From Marinobacter koreensis (GTDB lineage Bacteria; Pseudomonadota; Gammaproteobacteria; Pseudomonadales; Oleiphilaceae), in the NCBI RefSeq assembly GCF_023156285.1, contig NZ_JAKZAJ010000005.1, positions 186,001-250,000 of the forward strand: a stretch of 64,000 bases of DNA, read 5' to 3'. A program made the position numbers and the translations under genes. The notes beneath the pieces are model-generated. The model made no database searches. It was given only the letters and a program-made list of their open reading frames with translations, and was not told the DNA's origin. Within the stretch, counting starts at the first letter, position 1; every line of letters begins with the position of its first letter. Shown here piece by piece: positions 1 to 7,612 of this stretch.

Positions 1-18
1 GAGCTGAGCCGTCAGCTC
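1..18. repeat. Perfect hairpin at the window edge
   Basis: GAGCTGA and TCAGCTC form a perfect 7-base inverted repeat around the 4-base loop GCCG. No T-run follows on the plus strand. It could be the stem of a terminator for a minus-strand gene whose T-run lies outside the window. That cannot be decided from here. Confidence 0.35.
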
Positions 19-56
19 CGCCGCTTCCGGTTACAATCTGAAACCGTCCGGATTAT

Positions 57-87
57 TTTTTTGACATAAAAGTGGTCAAAAAATGAC
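57..87. promoter_or_regulatory. Overlapping palindromes, possible operator
   Basis: TTTTTTGAC (57-65) and GTCAAAAAA (75-83) are a perfect 9-base inverted repeat with a 9-base spacer. GTCA (75-78) and TGAC (84-87) make a second palindrome with a 5-base spacer, so three TGAC/GTCA half-sites lie in 31 bases. The region is AT-rich and sits just upstream of a CRP-like site and a small secreted-protein gene. The regulator is unknown. Confidence 0.35.
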
Positions 88-103
88 AACAAACGGACGC
101 CAG

Positions 104-119
104 TGTGTGCAAATTCACA
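104..119 (+). promoter_or_regulatory. CRP/Vfr-like binding site
   Basis: TGTGT-GCAAAT-TCACA matches the CRP consensus TGTGA-N6-TCACA at 9 of 10 informative bases. It lies 81 bases before the start codon at 201, a usual distance for an activator site. Control of the downstream gene by a CRP/Vfr protein is inference. Confidence 0.5.
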
Positions 120-200
120 TCTTTTCCTGCACCATTCATTAGACTTTGGCATTAGACGGTTAGTTATTCATTTTGAGACGTCAAAGTCCCGGTAAGCGCC

Positions 201-527
201 ATGATTATTCGACTCTTTATTGTTCTGCTCGCACTCAATTTCCTGGCTTTTGTGGTCCGTGCCGACGCGGCGGAACGACCCATGGGTGAGAGTTCGATCG
301 CGATGAATACGGCGCAGGAAATCTACCAGGTCCAGCAAAGGGTCCGGGGAGAACTCGGGCAGGACAGTTCCGAGGCCGCTGCGGAAATCGGATCAAGGTT
401 GCTCAGCCTTACGCTGACCCGCTCCCGGGAAGACCGGAAGCATTACGTCTCGGAACCGGCCCAGGCCGATCACAGCATTGCTCTGCTGAACAATGGGGCG
501 TGTCTCAATCTGAAGTGGAATTTCTGA
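201..527 (+). CDS. Small predicted secreted protein, unknown function
   Basis: This 108-residue protein begins with a basic residue and a hydrophobic stretch (about residues 3-20) ending in ADA-A, which looks like a Sec signal peptide cut after about residue 23. The mature part, about 85 residues, is polar, rich in Glu, Gln, Ser and Arg, has one cysteine near the C-terminus, and resembles no family I recognise. The first half after the signal (residues 36-70) looks helical. The ATG at 201 has only a weak ribosome site (GGTAAG). It stands alone: the nearest gene on the same strand starts 147 bases downstream, and the region upstream carries palindromes and a CRP-like site. It is probably a periplasmic or exported small protein. 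Confidence 0.55.
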   Translation: MIIRLFIVLLALNFLAFVVRADAAERPMGESSIAMNTAQEIYQVQQRVRGELGQDSSEAAAEIGSRLLSLTLTRSREDRKHYVSEPAQADHSIALLNNGACLNLKWNF

Positions 528-674
528 CCGCTTCGTTCTCTCCAACAAATATCCTCCTGCTCTCCCCGTTTCCGTCATCCTGACCTGGCGCATTGTTTGA
601 ACTATCTCGCCGTGTGATCATCGGACTTCGATAATCATCCCGGTCGGGACGGACATGCTGAAAGGAGCTTGGTG

Positions 675-2882
675 ATGTCGGGAAACAGTCTGCGTTTGAA
701 CGACGCTGAAGCCTGCGTTGATGAAGTTATCCGAAGGGTGGGTAAGGACATTACCCTTGGTTTGCCCCTGGGGCTTGGCAAGCCGGTTCGTTTCGTCAAT
801 GCGCTCTATGAGCGGGCCCGGCAGGACCCGGAGATTCGCCTGCACATCATGACGGCGCTGTCTCTTCTGGCTCCCAGAGGAGCATCGTCCCTTGAACAGC
901 GGTTCATGAAGCCTTTTGCCGAGCGGCTGTATGGCGACATCCCGGAACTGGCCTATGCCCGTGACGTGTCCGCCAATCGACTGCCGCCGAATGTGACGGT
1001 TTCCGAATTTTTCTTCAAAGCGGGCTCCTATCTCAATAACCGCTCCCAGCAACGGCATTACGTCTCGACCAACTACACTCATGCCGTGCGGGATTTGATG
1101 GCGCTGGGGGTCAATGTGCTGGCGCAGATGGTGTCTCCCGGTGAAGCGGTGGGTGCTCCGGGCAAGATCAGCCTGAGCTGTAATCCCGACCTGACACTGG
1201 ATCTGTTGCTGTTGATGCGGGAGCGGGAAGCGGCCGGCACCCCGGTTGCCATGGTCGCCGAGCTTAACCGTCCGCTTCCGTTCATGGGGCACCATGCAGC
1301 GATCGACGAAAACCGGTTTGATGTGGTGCTGGACCAGCCAAACACCGATTACCCCTTGTTCTCGGCCCCGCAAATGTCGGTAAGCCCTGAAGATCACCTG
1401 ATCGGATTCTATGCCAGTTGCCTGTTGCGCGACGGCGGTACGCTTCAGGTAGGAATCGGCTCGTTGGGCGCGGCACTCGTTCACAGCACGATCCTGCGAC
1501 ACCGTTCGAACGAGGATTGGCGAGCTGTTTTCGACCATCTGCGGGTTGCAGAACACTTTCCGGTGGTTGATGAGGTCGGCGGCACGGATCCGTTCGACGC
1601 GGGGCTTTACGGCTGTAGCGAGATGATGGTCGACGGTTTCCTGTATCTCATGGAGGCGGGAATCCTCTCCCGGGAAGTCTACGATCACGCGGGACTGCAG
1701 GATCTGATCAACCGGGAGAAAATCGGGCCGACGCCGTCGCTGTCTGACCTGGATACGCTCCGGGAGGCTGGCATCATCGACTCGCCATTGCGGGCCCGCG
1801 ACGTCCAATGGCTGGTCACCTACGGATTCTTCCGGTCGGAGGTGGCGTTCAAAGGCGGGCGCCTGGCACTGGGCGAGCAGTCGCTGGACGGGGATCTTGA
1901 TCAGCCCGAGGCTCGGGAAGCGATTGAAACGTTGATTCTCGGCGACCATCTGAAAGGCGGGATTGCCATGCACGGTGGCTTCTACGTAGGGCCCGAGCAG
2001 TTCTACCAGTCCCTGAGGGATATGTCGCCCGAGCGCCATGACCGGATTTGCATGACCAGCGTCAACTTTATCAACCACCTCTACGATCACCGGTTCGGCG
2101 ATCAGAAACTCAAGGTGGCGCAGCGCCAGCACGGCCGTTTTGTCAATTCGGCAATGATGTATACCCTGAGTGGTGCCGCGGTATCCGACGGTCTGGACGA
2201 CGGCCGCGTGGTCAGTGGCGTGGGGGGGCAGTACAATTTCGTTGCCATGGCCCATGAGTTGCCGGGTGCACGGTCGATCCTGACGATGAGGGCGGTCCGT
2301 CACTCGAAGGGTAAGGCGCTGTCCAATATCGTGTTCAACTATGCCCACTGCACGATTCCGCGTCATCTGCGGGATATTGTCATCACCGAATACGGGATCG
2401 CAGATTTGCGGGGCCAATCCGATGAGCAGGTCTATCTCCGGCTCATCCGCATTGCCGATTCCCGTTTCCAGGAGTCCCTGCTTCGTCAGGCACAGAAGGC
2501 GGGCAAGGTGGATAGCAAGTTCCGTTTACCGGCGTCCTGGAAAAACAACACGCCCCAGGCGATTCGTAAGGCGGTGTTGGTGACAGGAAACCCCGATCTG
2601 TTCCCTCCGTTCCCGTTTGGGCGGGACTTTACCGACGAAGAGCTGACGTTAGGGAAAGCCCTTAAAGGCCTGAAGGCTGCAACGGCTACGCGTCGTGGTA
2701 AACTCTCGACTCTTTGGCAAGCGGCGCGCGCCGGTGACGATGAGGGGCGTTACGAACCCTACCTGAAGCGTATGGGGTTGCAGGACGCTCGTGGCTTCCG
2801 GGATAAACTCGACCGGAAGCTGGTCATCCACGGTTTGCGTCAGCTTGAAACTCCTCCGACCACAGGACATTCAGAAACCTGA
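675..2882 (+). CDS. Long acetyl-CoA hydrolase/transferase family protein
   Basis: The protein belongs to the Ach1/4-hydroxybutyrate CoA-transferase family, which moves CoA between acyl donors and carboxylates or hydrolyses acyl-CoA in the cytoplasm. Supporting motifs are the glycine-rich GIGSLGAALV, the CSEM segment with the probable catalytic Glu near residue 316, and the C-terminal TEYGIADLRG. At 735 residues it is much longer than the usual 430-500. Extra sequence lies in the middle and in a roughly 100-residue charged C-terminal extension. ATG at 675 was chosen because AAAGGAG sits 7 bases upstream; a TTG at 669 is less likely. The stop overlaps the start of the SlyD-like gene by one base (TGATG), so the two are probably translated together. 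The substrate cannot be read from the sequence. Confidence 0.85.
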   Translation: MSGNSLRLNDAEACVDEVIRRVGKDITLGLPLGLGKPVRFVNALYERARQDPEIRLHIMTALSLLAPRGASSLEQRFMKPFAERLYGDIPELAYARDVSANRLPPNVTVSEFFFKAGSYLNNRSQQRHYVSTNYTHAVRDLMALGVNVLAQMVSPGEAVGAPGKISLSCNPDLTLDLLLLMREREAAGTPVAMVAELNRPLPFMGHHAAIDENRFDVVLDQPNTDYPLFSAPQMSVSPEDHLIGFYASCLLRDGGTLQVGIGSLGAALVHSTILRHRSNEDWRAVFDHLRVAEHFPVVDEVGGTDPFDAGLYGCSEMMVDGFLYLMEAGILSREVYDHAGLQDLINREKIGPTPSLSDLDTLREAGIIDSPLRARDVQWLVTYGFFRSEVAFKGGRLALGEQSLDGDLDQPEAREAIETLILGDHLKGGIAMHGGFYVGPEQFYQSLRDMSPERHDRICMTSVNFINHLYDHRFGDQKLKVAQRQHGRFVNSAMMYTLSGAAVSDGLDDGRVVSGVGGQYNFVAMAHELPGARSILTMRAVRHSKGKALSNIVFNYAHCTIPRHLRDIVITEYGIADLRGQSDEQVYLRLIRIADSRFQESLLRQAQKAGKVDSKFRLPASWKNNTPQAIRKAVLVTGNPDLFPPFPFGRDFTDEELTLGKALKGLKAATATRRGKLSTLWQAARAGDDEGRYEPYLKRMGLQDARGFRDKLDRKLVIHGLRQLETPPTTGHSET

Positions 2883-3352
2883 TGCAAGAGTCTGACAACA
2901 AGCCCGACGTCTTTACCGTTCATTATGTGCTCAAGAACAAGGCCGGAGAGCTCGTCGATACTTCCGAGGGGAGCGAGCCCCTGCACTTCGTCTACGGCAG
3001 CCCGGAAATCATCAAGGGCATTCAGGAAGCGGTGAAGGATCGCAATGTCGGGGACTGCCTGGAGGTGACAATTCCTCCGGCGATGGCGTATGGCGAGCAC
3101 CGGGAAGATCTGGTCCGGAAGGTGCCGAGGTCACTGTTCGAAGGCGTCGAGAATCTTCAGGTCGGCATGAAATTCCAGACCAATACCGGTGATGAAGCGC
3201 AGATCGTCCAGGTGGTCGGCATTGACGGAAACCTTGTGCGGGTTGACGCCAATCATCCCCTGGCTGGCTTCACGCTGTACTTTGACCTTGAGATTGTGGG
3301 GCGCCGGGAGGCGACGGAGGATGAGATCGCTCAGGGACGTCCTCTCTTCTGA
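2882..3352 (+). CDS. FKBP-type peptidyl-prolyl isomerase, SlyD-like
   Basis: This 156-residue protein is a SlyD/FkpB-type prolyl isomerase that speeds cis-trans isomerisation of X-Pro bonds and acts as a folding helper. The FKBP fold is split: an N-terminal part (residues 10-65, with VHYVLKNKAGELVDTSEGS and the PLHFVYGS segment) and a C-terminal strand (LAGFTLYFDLEIVGRREA), with an insert-in-flap chaperone domain between them (about 70-120, AMAYGEHREDLVRKVPRSLF). It has no signal peptide and no histidine-rich metal-binding tail, unlike E. coli SlyD. It starts on the last base of the CoA-transferase stop. Its last 83 bases are also read on the other strand as the end of the olsA-like gene. Confidence 0.85.
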   Translation: MQESDNKPDVFTVHYVLKNKAGELVDTSEGSEPLHFVYGSPEIIKGIQEAVKDRNVGDCLEVTIPPAMAYGEHREDLVRKVPRSLFEGVENLQVGMKFQTNTGDEAQIVQVVGIDGNLVRVDANHPLAGFTLYFDLEIVGRREATEDEIAQGRPLF

Positions 3353-4136
3353 AATCGCCCGATGCTGGCGCCTGGTCCATCTCTCCCCGATAAATCCGCT
3401 CCAGACCGTTATGGACCGTCGACCGGAGCTCCGCTGCCGCCTCTTGCGCGGTGGCCGTCTCCGGGAGCTCCATTGGTTGATGAAACAACACGTCCACGTC
3501 GGCTGAAGGCTGCTTCAGCAGAGCTGTCAGGTGATGATGGAACTCGTCGTCACCAATGAACGGTGCGACATGGTCGGGTCTGCCATTTCGACGGTAGGCG
3601 ATGGTGACCGGCTGTACCGGAACATCGGCGGCGGTCGCCGCCTTCAACAGCAGGCCATGGAATGGCAGCACGGTGATGCCGGCGCTGGTCGTTCCTTCGG
3701 GGAATATCGTCACCGATTCACCACGCTTCAGAGCCTCTTCGATGCCTGTCCTGACTCTTCTGGCCTGACCGCTGCCCCGCTGTATGAACAGTGTGCCGGC
3801 CTGTCGGGCAAGCCAGCCGATCAGGGGCCATTGTCCGACCTCCGCTTTCGACAGGAAGCGTGCAGGAGCGAAGGCGCCGAGAATAGGAATGTCACACCAG
3901 CTGATGTGATTACTGACGATCAGAACGTTCTGCGCAGGCTCTGCGCCGTGGTGACGGATCCTCAGACCCAGACACCGACACCCCACACTGAAACAGCGTC
4001 CGGCCCAGGGCGTCCGATCGATCGTTGAGCCGGTCAGGTAATCCATGGCCCTCAATGCGAGGGCGAGTAGTGTGGTTCCTGCCAGAAACAGCAGGAATCC
4101 CGTCAGTCGCACGCACAATCGCAGCCAGCCGGCCAT
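3270..4136 (-). CDS. olsA: Lyso-ornithine lipid O-acyltransferase (PlsC family)
   Basis: A 288-residue membrane-bound acyltransferase. After a hydrophobic N-terminal segment (about residues 8-30) it has the acyltransferase motif NHISWCD (76-82, HX4D) and FPEGT (145-149), the acceptor-binding block. PlsC-family enzymes with these motifs acylate lysophosphatidic acid or, next to OlsB, lyso-ornithine lipid. Its position 16 bases downstream of olsB makes OlsA the better call. ATG at 4136 was chosen because upstream in-frame sequence runs into olsB. The C-terminal 28 or so residues are Pro-, Ser- and Gln-rich and are encoded antisense to the end of the SlyD-like gene. A general PlsC role remains possible. 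Confidence 0.82.
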   Translation of the reverse strand: MAGWLRLCVRLTGFLLFLAGTTLLALALRAMDYLTGSTIDRTPWAGRCFSVGCRCLGLRIRHHGAEPAQNVLIVSNHISWCDIPILGAFAPARFLSKAEVGQWPLIGWLARQAGTLFIQRGSGQARRVRTGIEEALKRGESVTIFPEGTTSAGITVLPFHGLLLKAATAADVPVQPVTIAYRRNGRPDHVAPFIGDDEFHHHLTALLKQPSADVDVLFHQPMELPETATAQEAAAELRSTVHNGLERIYRGEMDQAPASGDFRREDVPERSHPPSPPGAPQSQGQSTA

Positions 4137-4152
4137 GGTGTCTGTCTCCCGC

Positions 4153-4902
4153 TCAGGATGCCTTGCCGAGGTAATGCCGGCTGTACCGGGCTGCCAGCTT
4201 GTCCACTTCCAGAAGCACCAGAAGATCCGCGCACCGGAACTCCGGGTCCCAGCAGGGTGCACCGCAGACCCGGGCGCCCAGACGCATGTAGGTACGAATC
4301 AGGGGCGGGATGGCGGCCGGGCGCTCCGCCGAAACGCTGTGGGTAAGATGGGGCAGTGCCTTCAGCGGAGACACCCTGAACGCTTCCTCGGCCAGATAGG
4401 TCTGCTGGAGCTGATTGGCGATTCGCCAGGCCCGGTGTCCGCCGTCCGCCATGCTGATGCTGGCACAGCCAATGATGTAATCGATCCGGTGTTCCTGGAG
4501 GTAGGACGCAAGTGTCGACCACAGCAGGCTGATGGTCGCCCCGTTGCGATAATCGGGGTGCACACAGGTCCGTCCAAGTTCCGCGAGTGTTCCGGGCAGC
4601 TGGGCAAGGGCGGAAAGGTCGAACTCGCCAGCGGAGTAAAAGTGTTCTACGCCATCGACTTCCCGCTGATGCAGAATGCGGGTGGTGGCAACCAGGTTTC
4701 CGCTTTCGGCATCCCTGACGGTCAGGTGGTCGCAGAGGTTATCGAAGGTATCGGCATCCAGTCCGGGTGTGGTGGCGCCGAGGTCACTGCCGTACTCGGC
4801 GGAGAACACGTCGTAGCGTAATCTCTGGGCCTCTTCAATTACGTCCGGGTCCCGGGTAATGCCAGTGGTCAGCTGTCGCGCTCGGGCGGTCATTGCGGTC
4901 AT
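4153..4902 (-). CDS. olsB: L-ornithine N-acyltransferase (ornithine lipid synthesis)
   Basis: OlsB transfers a 3-hydroxyacyl group from acyl carrier protein to ornithine, making lyso-ornithine lipid, a phosphorus-free membrane lipid. The 249-residue protein has the family hallmarks: LRYDVFSAEYG near the N-terminus, ELGRTCVHPDYRNGATISLL in the GNAT acyl-donor region, and YMRLGARVCGAPCWDPEF near the C-terminus. ATG at 4902 is preceded by a purine-rich GAGAAAGAG; a start at 4956 would add 18 unlike residues and an ATG at 4893 is also possible. It heads an olsB-olsA operon, and a Pho box lies 70 bases upstream, so induction by phosphate starvation is likely. Confidence 0.88.
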   Translation of the reverse strand: MTAMTARARQLTTGITRDPDVIEEAQRLRYDVFSAEYGSDLGATTPGLDADTFDNLCDHLTVRDAESGNLVATTRILHQREVDGVEHFYSAGEFDLSALAQLPGTLAELGRTCVHPDYRNGATISLLWSTLASYLQEHRIDYIIGCASISMADGGHRAWRIANQLQQTYLAEEAFRVSPLKALPHLTHSVSAERPAAIPPLIRTYMRLGARVCGAPCWDPEFRCADLLVLLEVDKLAARYSRHYLGKAS

Positions 4903-4971
4903 GGCTCTTTCTCTTTGTGTCCATTTCCCGACAAGCCTATGAAGTGGCTGTGACATTGAGGTGAACGGGAA

Positions 4972-4989
4972 ATGACCGCTGAATGACAG
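4972..4989 (-). promoter_or_regulatory. Pho box upstream of olsBA
   Basis: Read on the minus strand the site is CTGTCAT-TCAG-CGGTCAT: two 7-base repeats at an 11-base period, agreeing with the PhoB site (CTGTCAT-N4-CTGTCAY) at nearly every position. A weaker third repeat (CTGACAC) lies just upstream. It is 70 bases from the olsB start, the right place for PhoB activation of a nearby promoter. Confidence 0.72.
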
Positions 4990-5029
4990 CGGGTGTCAGT
5001 TCGGGCCAGCGGAGGGAATTGTCACAGGC

Positions 5030-5087
5030 TGTAACACTGGAGCGCTTCCATGTATATTTCTGAATGGCATGTATAATTGCTGTTACA
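5030..5087. promoter_or_regulatory. rstA upstream region with repeats and a -10 box
   Basis: TGTAACA (5030-5036) and its inverse TGTTACA (5081-5087) flank two direct copies of CATGTATA (5049-5056 and 5068-5075). The second copy merges into a perfect TATAAT (5072-5077). The known RstA box ends in GTTACA, so TGTTACA could be part of an autoregulatory site. A good -35 is not obvious, which fits an activated promoter. Confidence 0.45.
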
Positions 5088-5145
5088 AGAGGTTGCCTGT
5101 ATTGTCAGTGGCAATGACCCTGAAACCGGAATAACAAAACCAGAG

Positions 5146-5883
5146 ATGGATGGCGTGGAACAGACGAACGAAAGTTGGCGAATTCTGATCGTTGAAGATG
5201 ATGAGCGGCTCGCGGAACTGACCCGCGAGTATCTGGAGAGCAATGGTCTGACGGTAACCGTTGAGGGTAACGGTTCTGTTGCCGTGGACCGGATCCGGGA
5301 GGAACAGCCTGACCTGGTCGTGCTCGACCTGATGCTGCCCGGGGAAGACGGCCTGTCGATCTGTCGGCGCGTTCGTCCCGCCTACAATGGGCCGATTATC
5401 ATGCTGACAGCCCGGACGGACGACCTGGATCAGGTGCTGGGGCTCGAGATGGGCGCTGACGATTACATCAGCAAGCCGGTCAAACCGCGCGTTCTGCTGG
5501 CGCGCATCCGGGCCATGTTGCGCCGTATCACCGATGCCGCGGGCGCGGGCGGGGATGACACGTCGGGCGAAGAGCCGGTGCGACTCCAGTTCAATGATCT
5601 GGTGGTAGACCGGTCCATGCGGGAGGCCTGGCTGAATGACCAGAGCATCGATCTGACCAGCGCCGAGTTCGATCTGCTGTGGCTGCTTGCCAGTAATGCC
5701 GGTCGCGTACTCAGCCGGGAAGAGATCTTTACGGCGCTTCGTGGCATCGAATATGACGGCCAGGATCGCTCCATCGATGTCCGGGTTTCCCGGATCCGGC
5801 CGAAGATCGGCGACGATCCGATTCATCCGCGGCGGATCAAGACCGTCCGCAGTAAAGGCTATCTGTTCGTAAAAGAAGCCTGA
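5146..5883 (+). CDS. rstA: OmpR-family response regulator, RstA-like
   Basis: A 245-residue two-domain response regulator. The receiver (about residues 10-125) has the acidic pair in VEDDERL, the phosphorylated Asp in VLDLMLPG (residue 61), the Thr of LTAR, and the Lys of ISKPV. The C-terminal part is a winged-helix DNA-binding domain with the ELDLLWLLASNAGRVLSREE pattern (as EFDLLWLL) and SIDVRVSRIRPKIGDDP. ATG at 5146 places the receiver at the usual distance; an in-frame start at 5077 would add 23 residues through the promoter region. It lies 68 bases before an RstB-like sensor. Upstream repeats resembling the RstA box suggest autoregulation. RstA in enterics responds to acid and to PhoP; the signal here is unknown. 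Confidence 0.85.
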   Translation: MDGVEQTNESWRILIVEDDERLAELTREYLESNGLTVTVEGNGSVAVDRIREEQPDLVVLDLMLPGEDGLSICRRVRPAYNGPIIMLTARTDDLDQVLGLEMGADDYISKPVKPRVLLARIRAMLRRITDAAGAGGDDTSGEEPVRLQFNDLVVDRSMREAWLNDQSIDLTSAEFDLLWLLASNAGRVLSREEIFTALRGIEYDGQDRSIDVRVSRIRPKIGDDPIHPRRIKTVRSKGYLFVKEA

Positions 5884-5951
5884 CGTTCCCTTTGCCGGTC
5901 CGGTGATTCCTGGATGCAGGATGCGCCGGATCGGCCAGGCAGGGTCCCGAG

Positions 5952-7526
5952 ATGCCCCCCAGATTTCTCCTGAAATTGTATGGCCGACTTGCCGGTGCCT
6001 CGGCACTGGTCCTTCTGTTGTGCCTCCTTGTATTCAATGGTCTGAATTCGGTACGCCACCAGTTCTGGCTGGAGCGTTTTCCGGAGCCGCTGATGCGGTG
6101 GTTGGCTGCCGCACCGGCCCCCGAGGAACAGTATCACTGGTTGACTCCGATGTATGGGCTCAGGACGCTGTCTCCGGCGGAACTTGACCTTTCGCCGGTT
6201 GAGCAGGAGCGCCTGGACTATGGCCAGGTCGTGGCTGTTGAGTCGGCGGTGGGGTACCGCCTGATGAGTCAGACGCACACTGGCCAGATCCTGCAGGTTC
6301 GGTTTCAGGATCCCTACCGCGCGGTTGTCAGGGCGACTTCACTGATTGTTCGCTGGCACCTCGATACCGCATCGCTGGGGGATCAGGATCGGGTAGTGTC
6401 TGAACTCGCCGGCCGTCTGGGCGTGTCGATCACCCCGTTGATTGAATCGCATCAATTGCCGGGTTCTGACGTCCTGCAGGCGGTTGCCGATCAGGGGCTG
6501 GTTACCTTCCGCAGTGACAGCCATGAATTTGAAAATGCACTTATCCGGTTGTCCGACGGCACGCTTGTAAAGCTTGGTTTCCCTGCCCCGTTTTCTCCCT
6601 GGGGTTGGCCTGTGGTGACGCTGCTGGTGGTGTTGGTGGGGGGAGTGCTCGCCGTGGCACTGTTTCTCGCTGTCAGGGAAACCGACAACAGTCTTCGCCA
6701 GGTGGAGTCGGTTGCGGTGCGCATCGCCCGGGGTGAGATGGGCGCGCGGGTCGACGCCGGTAAAAGCACCCTTGTCGGTCGTCTTGCAGCCGCTTTCAAT
6801 GGCATGGCCGAGCACATACAGCGCCTGGTGCAGGTGCAAAGGGAAATGATTCACGCTGTGTCACACGAGCTTCGGACACCGGTAGCCCGGATCCGTTTCG
6901 GTGTGCAGATGATTGAGGACTGTGAAGACCAGCAGATGCTGAAAAAGCAGTTGGATGGCATCGATGGAGACATCCAGGAACTGGATGAACTGATTGATGA
7001 GATCCTCACGTACGCCAGATTGGAGCAGGGTGGCCCGGTTTTCTCTCTGACCGAAACCTCGGTCACCGACATCATCCGGCAGGTGGTGTCTGAACAGCAG
7101 GTATTGCGTCCCAACCTGACGATCTCCAGCGACATCGACGAGACCTCGGAGCGTTGGGCCCTGTCTGATATCGAGCCCCGGTACATTCACCGTGCAATCC
7201 AGAACCTCGTGGGTAACGCCGGTCGTTATGCCGGCAGCCAGGTGCGGGTGCGTTGCCGGATCGACGAGGATAATTGCCGGGTTGACGTTGAAGATGATGG
7301 CCCGGGTATTCCTGAAGAAGACTGGGAAAAGGTCTTTACCGCCTTCGCCCGCCTGGATGATAGCCGGACCCGGACTTCGGGCGGCTATGGTCTGGGGCTA
7401 TCTATCGTCCGCCGGATCCTGTACTGGCATGGTGGTCAGGCATTCGTCTCACGCAGCGACACCCTCGGAGGCGCCAGATTCAGTCTGGTCTGGCCCCGGA
7501 AGAAGCCTCAGGACTCGAATTTGTGA
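5952..7526 (+). CDS. rstB: Sensor histidine kinase, RstB-like
   Basis: The 524-residue protein is an inner-membrane sensor kinase. A transmembrane helix near residues 14-30 is followed by a periplasmic sensor region to about 210, a second helix (about 215-240, VVTLLVVLVGGVLAVALFL) and a HAMP linker with the typical VRIARGEMGARV. The dimerisation box AVSHELRTPVARIRF carries the phosphorylated His 305. The ATPase domain shows the N box (QNLVGNAGRYA), G1 (DDGPGIP), F box and G2 (GGYGLGLSIV). It follows rstA in a clear operon. No other response regulator is nearby, so RstA is the expected partner. The periplasmic domain gives no clue to its ligand. Confidence 0.85.
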   Translation: MPPRFLLKLYGRLAGASALVLLLCLLVFNGLNSVRHQFWLERFPEPLMRWLAAAPAPEEQYHWLTPMYGLRTLSPAELDLSPVEQERLDYGQVVAVESAVGYRLMSQTHTGQILQVRFQDPYRAVVRATSLIVRWHLDTASLGDQDRVVSELAGRLGVSITPLIESHQLPGSDVLQAVADQGLVTFRSDSHEFENALIRLSDGTLVKLGFPAPFSPWGWPVVTLLVVLVGGVLAVALFLAVRETDNSLRQVESVAVRIARGEMGARVDAGKSTLVGRLAAAFNGMAEHIQRLVQVQREMIHAVSHELRTPVARIRFGVQMIEDCEDQQMLKKQLDGIDGDIQELDELIDEILTYARLEQGGPVFSLTETSVTDIIRQVVSEQQVLRPNLTISSDIDETSERWALSDIEPRYIHRAIQNLVGNAGRYAGSQVRVRCRIDEDNCRVDVEDDGPGIPEEDWEKVFTAFARLDDSRTRTSGGYGLGLSIVRRILYWHGGQAFVSRSDTLGGARFSLVWPRKKPQDSNL

Positions 7527-7550
7527 ACTGCGCCTCAGCTCCTAACCTGA

Positions 7551-7606
7551 TGTAACAAAGGGGCTACACAACGGCTACTGAAGCGCGGCCCCGTCATGGC
7601 CATAAT
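7551..7606 (+). promoter_or_regulatory. Possible activated promoter after rstB
   Basis: A TGTAACA (7551-7557), the same word found upstream of rstA, is followed by two direct copies of GGCTAC (7562-7567 and 7573-7578) at an 11-base period, the spacing used by OmpR-family regulators. A CATAAT box (7601-7606) follows at the distance expected for such an activator. There is no good -35 hexamer. Transcription would begin near 7613. Confidence 0.35.
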
Positions 7607-7612
7607 GCAAAG

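Noticed and set aside
61..89. TTGACA at 61-66 as a -35 box
   Set aside because: No -10 hexamer at 16-18 bases downstream (the place reads TGACAA). The word is better seen as an arm of the palindrome.
618..2417. Long minus-strand open frame (599 codons) across the CoA-transferase gene
   Set aside because: Shadow of a real gene in GC-rich DNA: no family resemblance, no ribosome site, and the opposite frame has clear motifs.
7597..7612. Sigma-54 promoter (TGGC...GC)
   Set aside because: The GG and GC elements are about 7 bases apart instead of 10.
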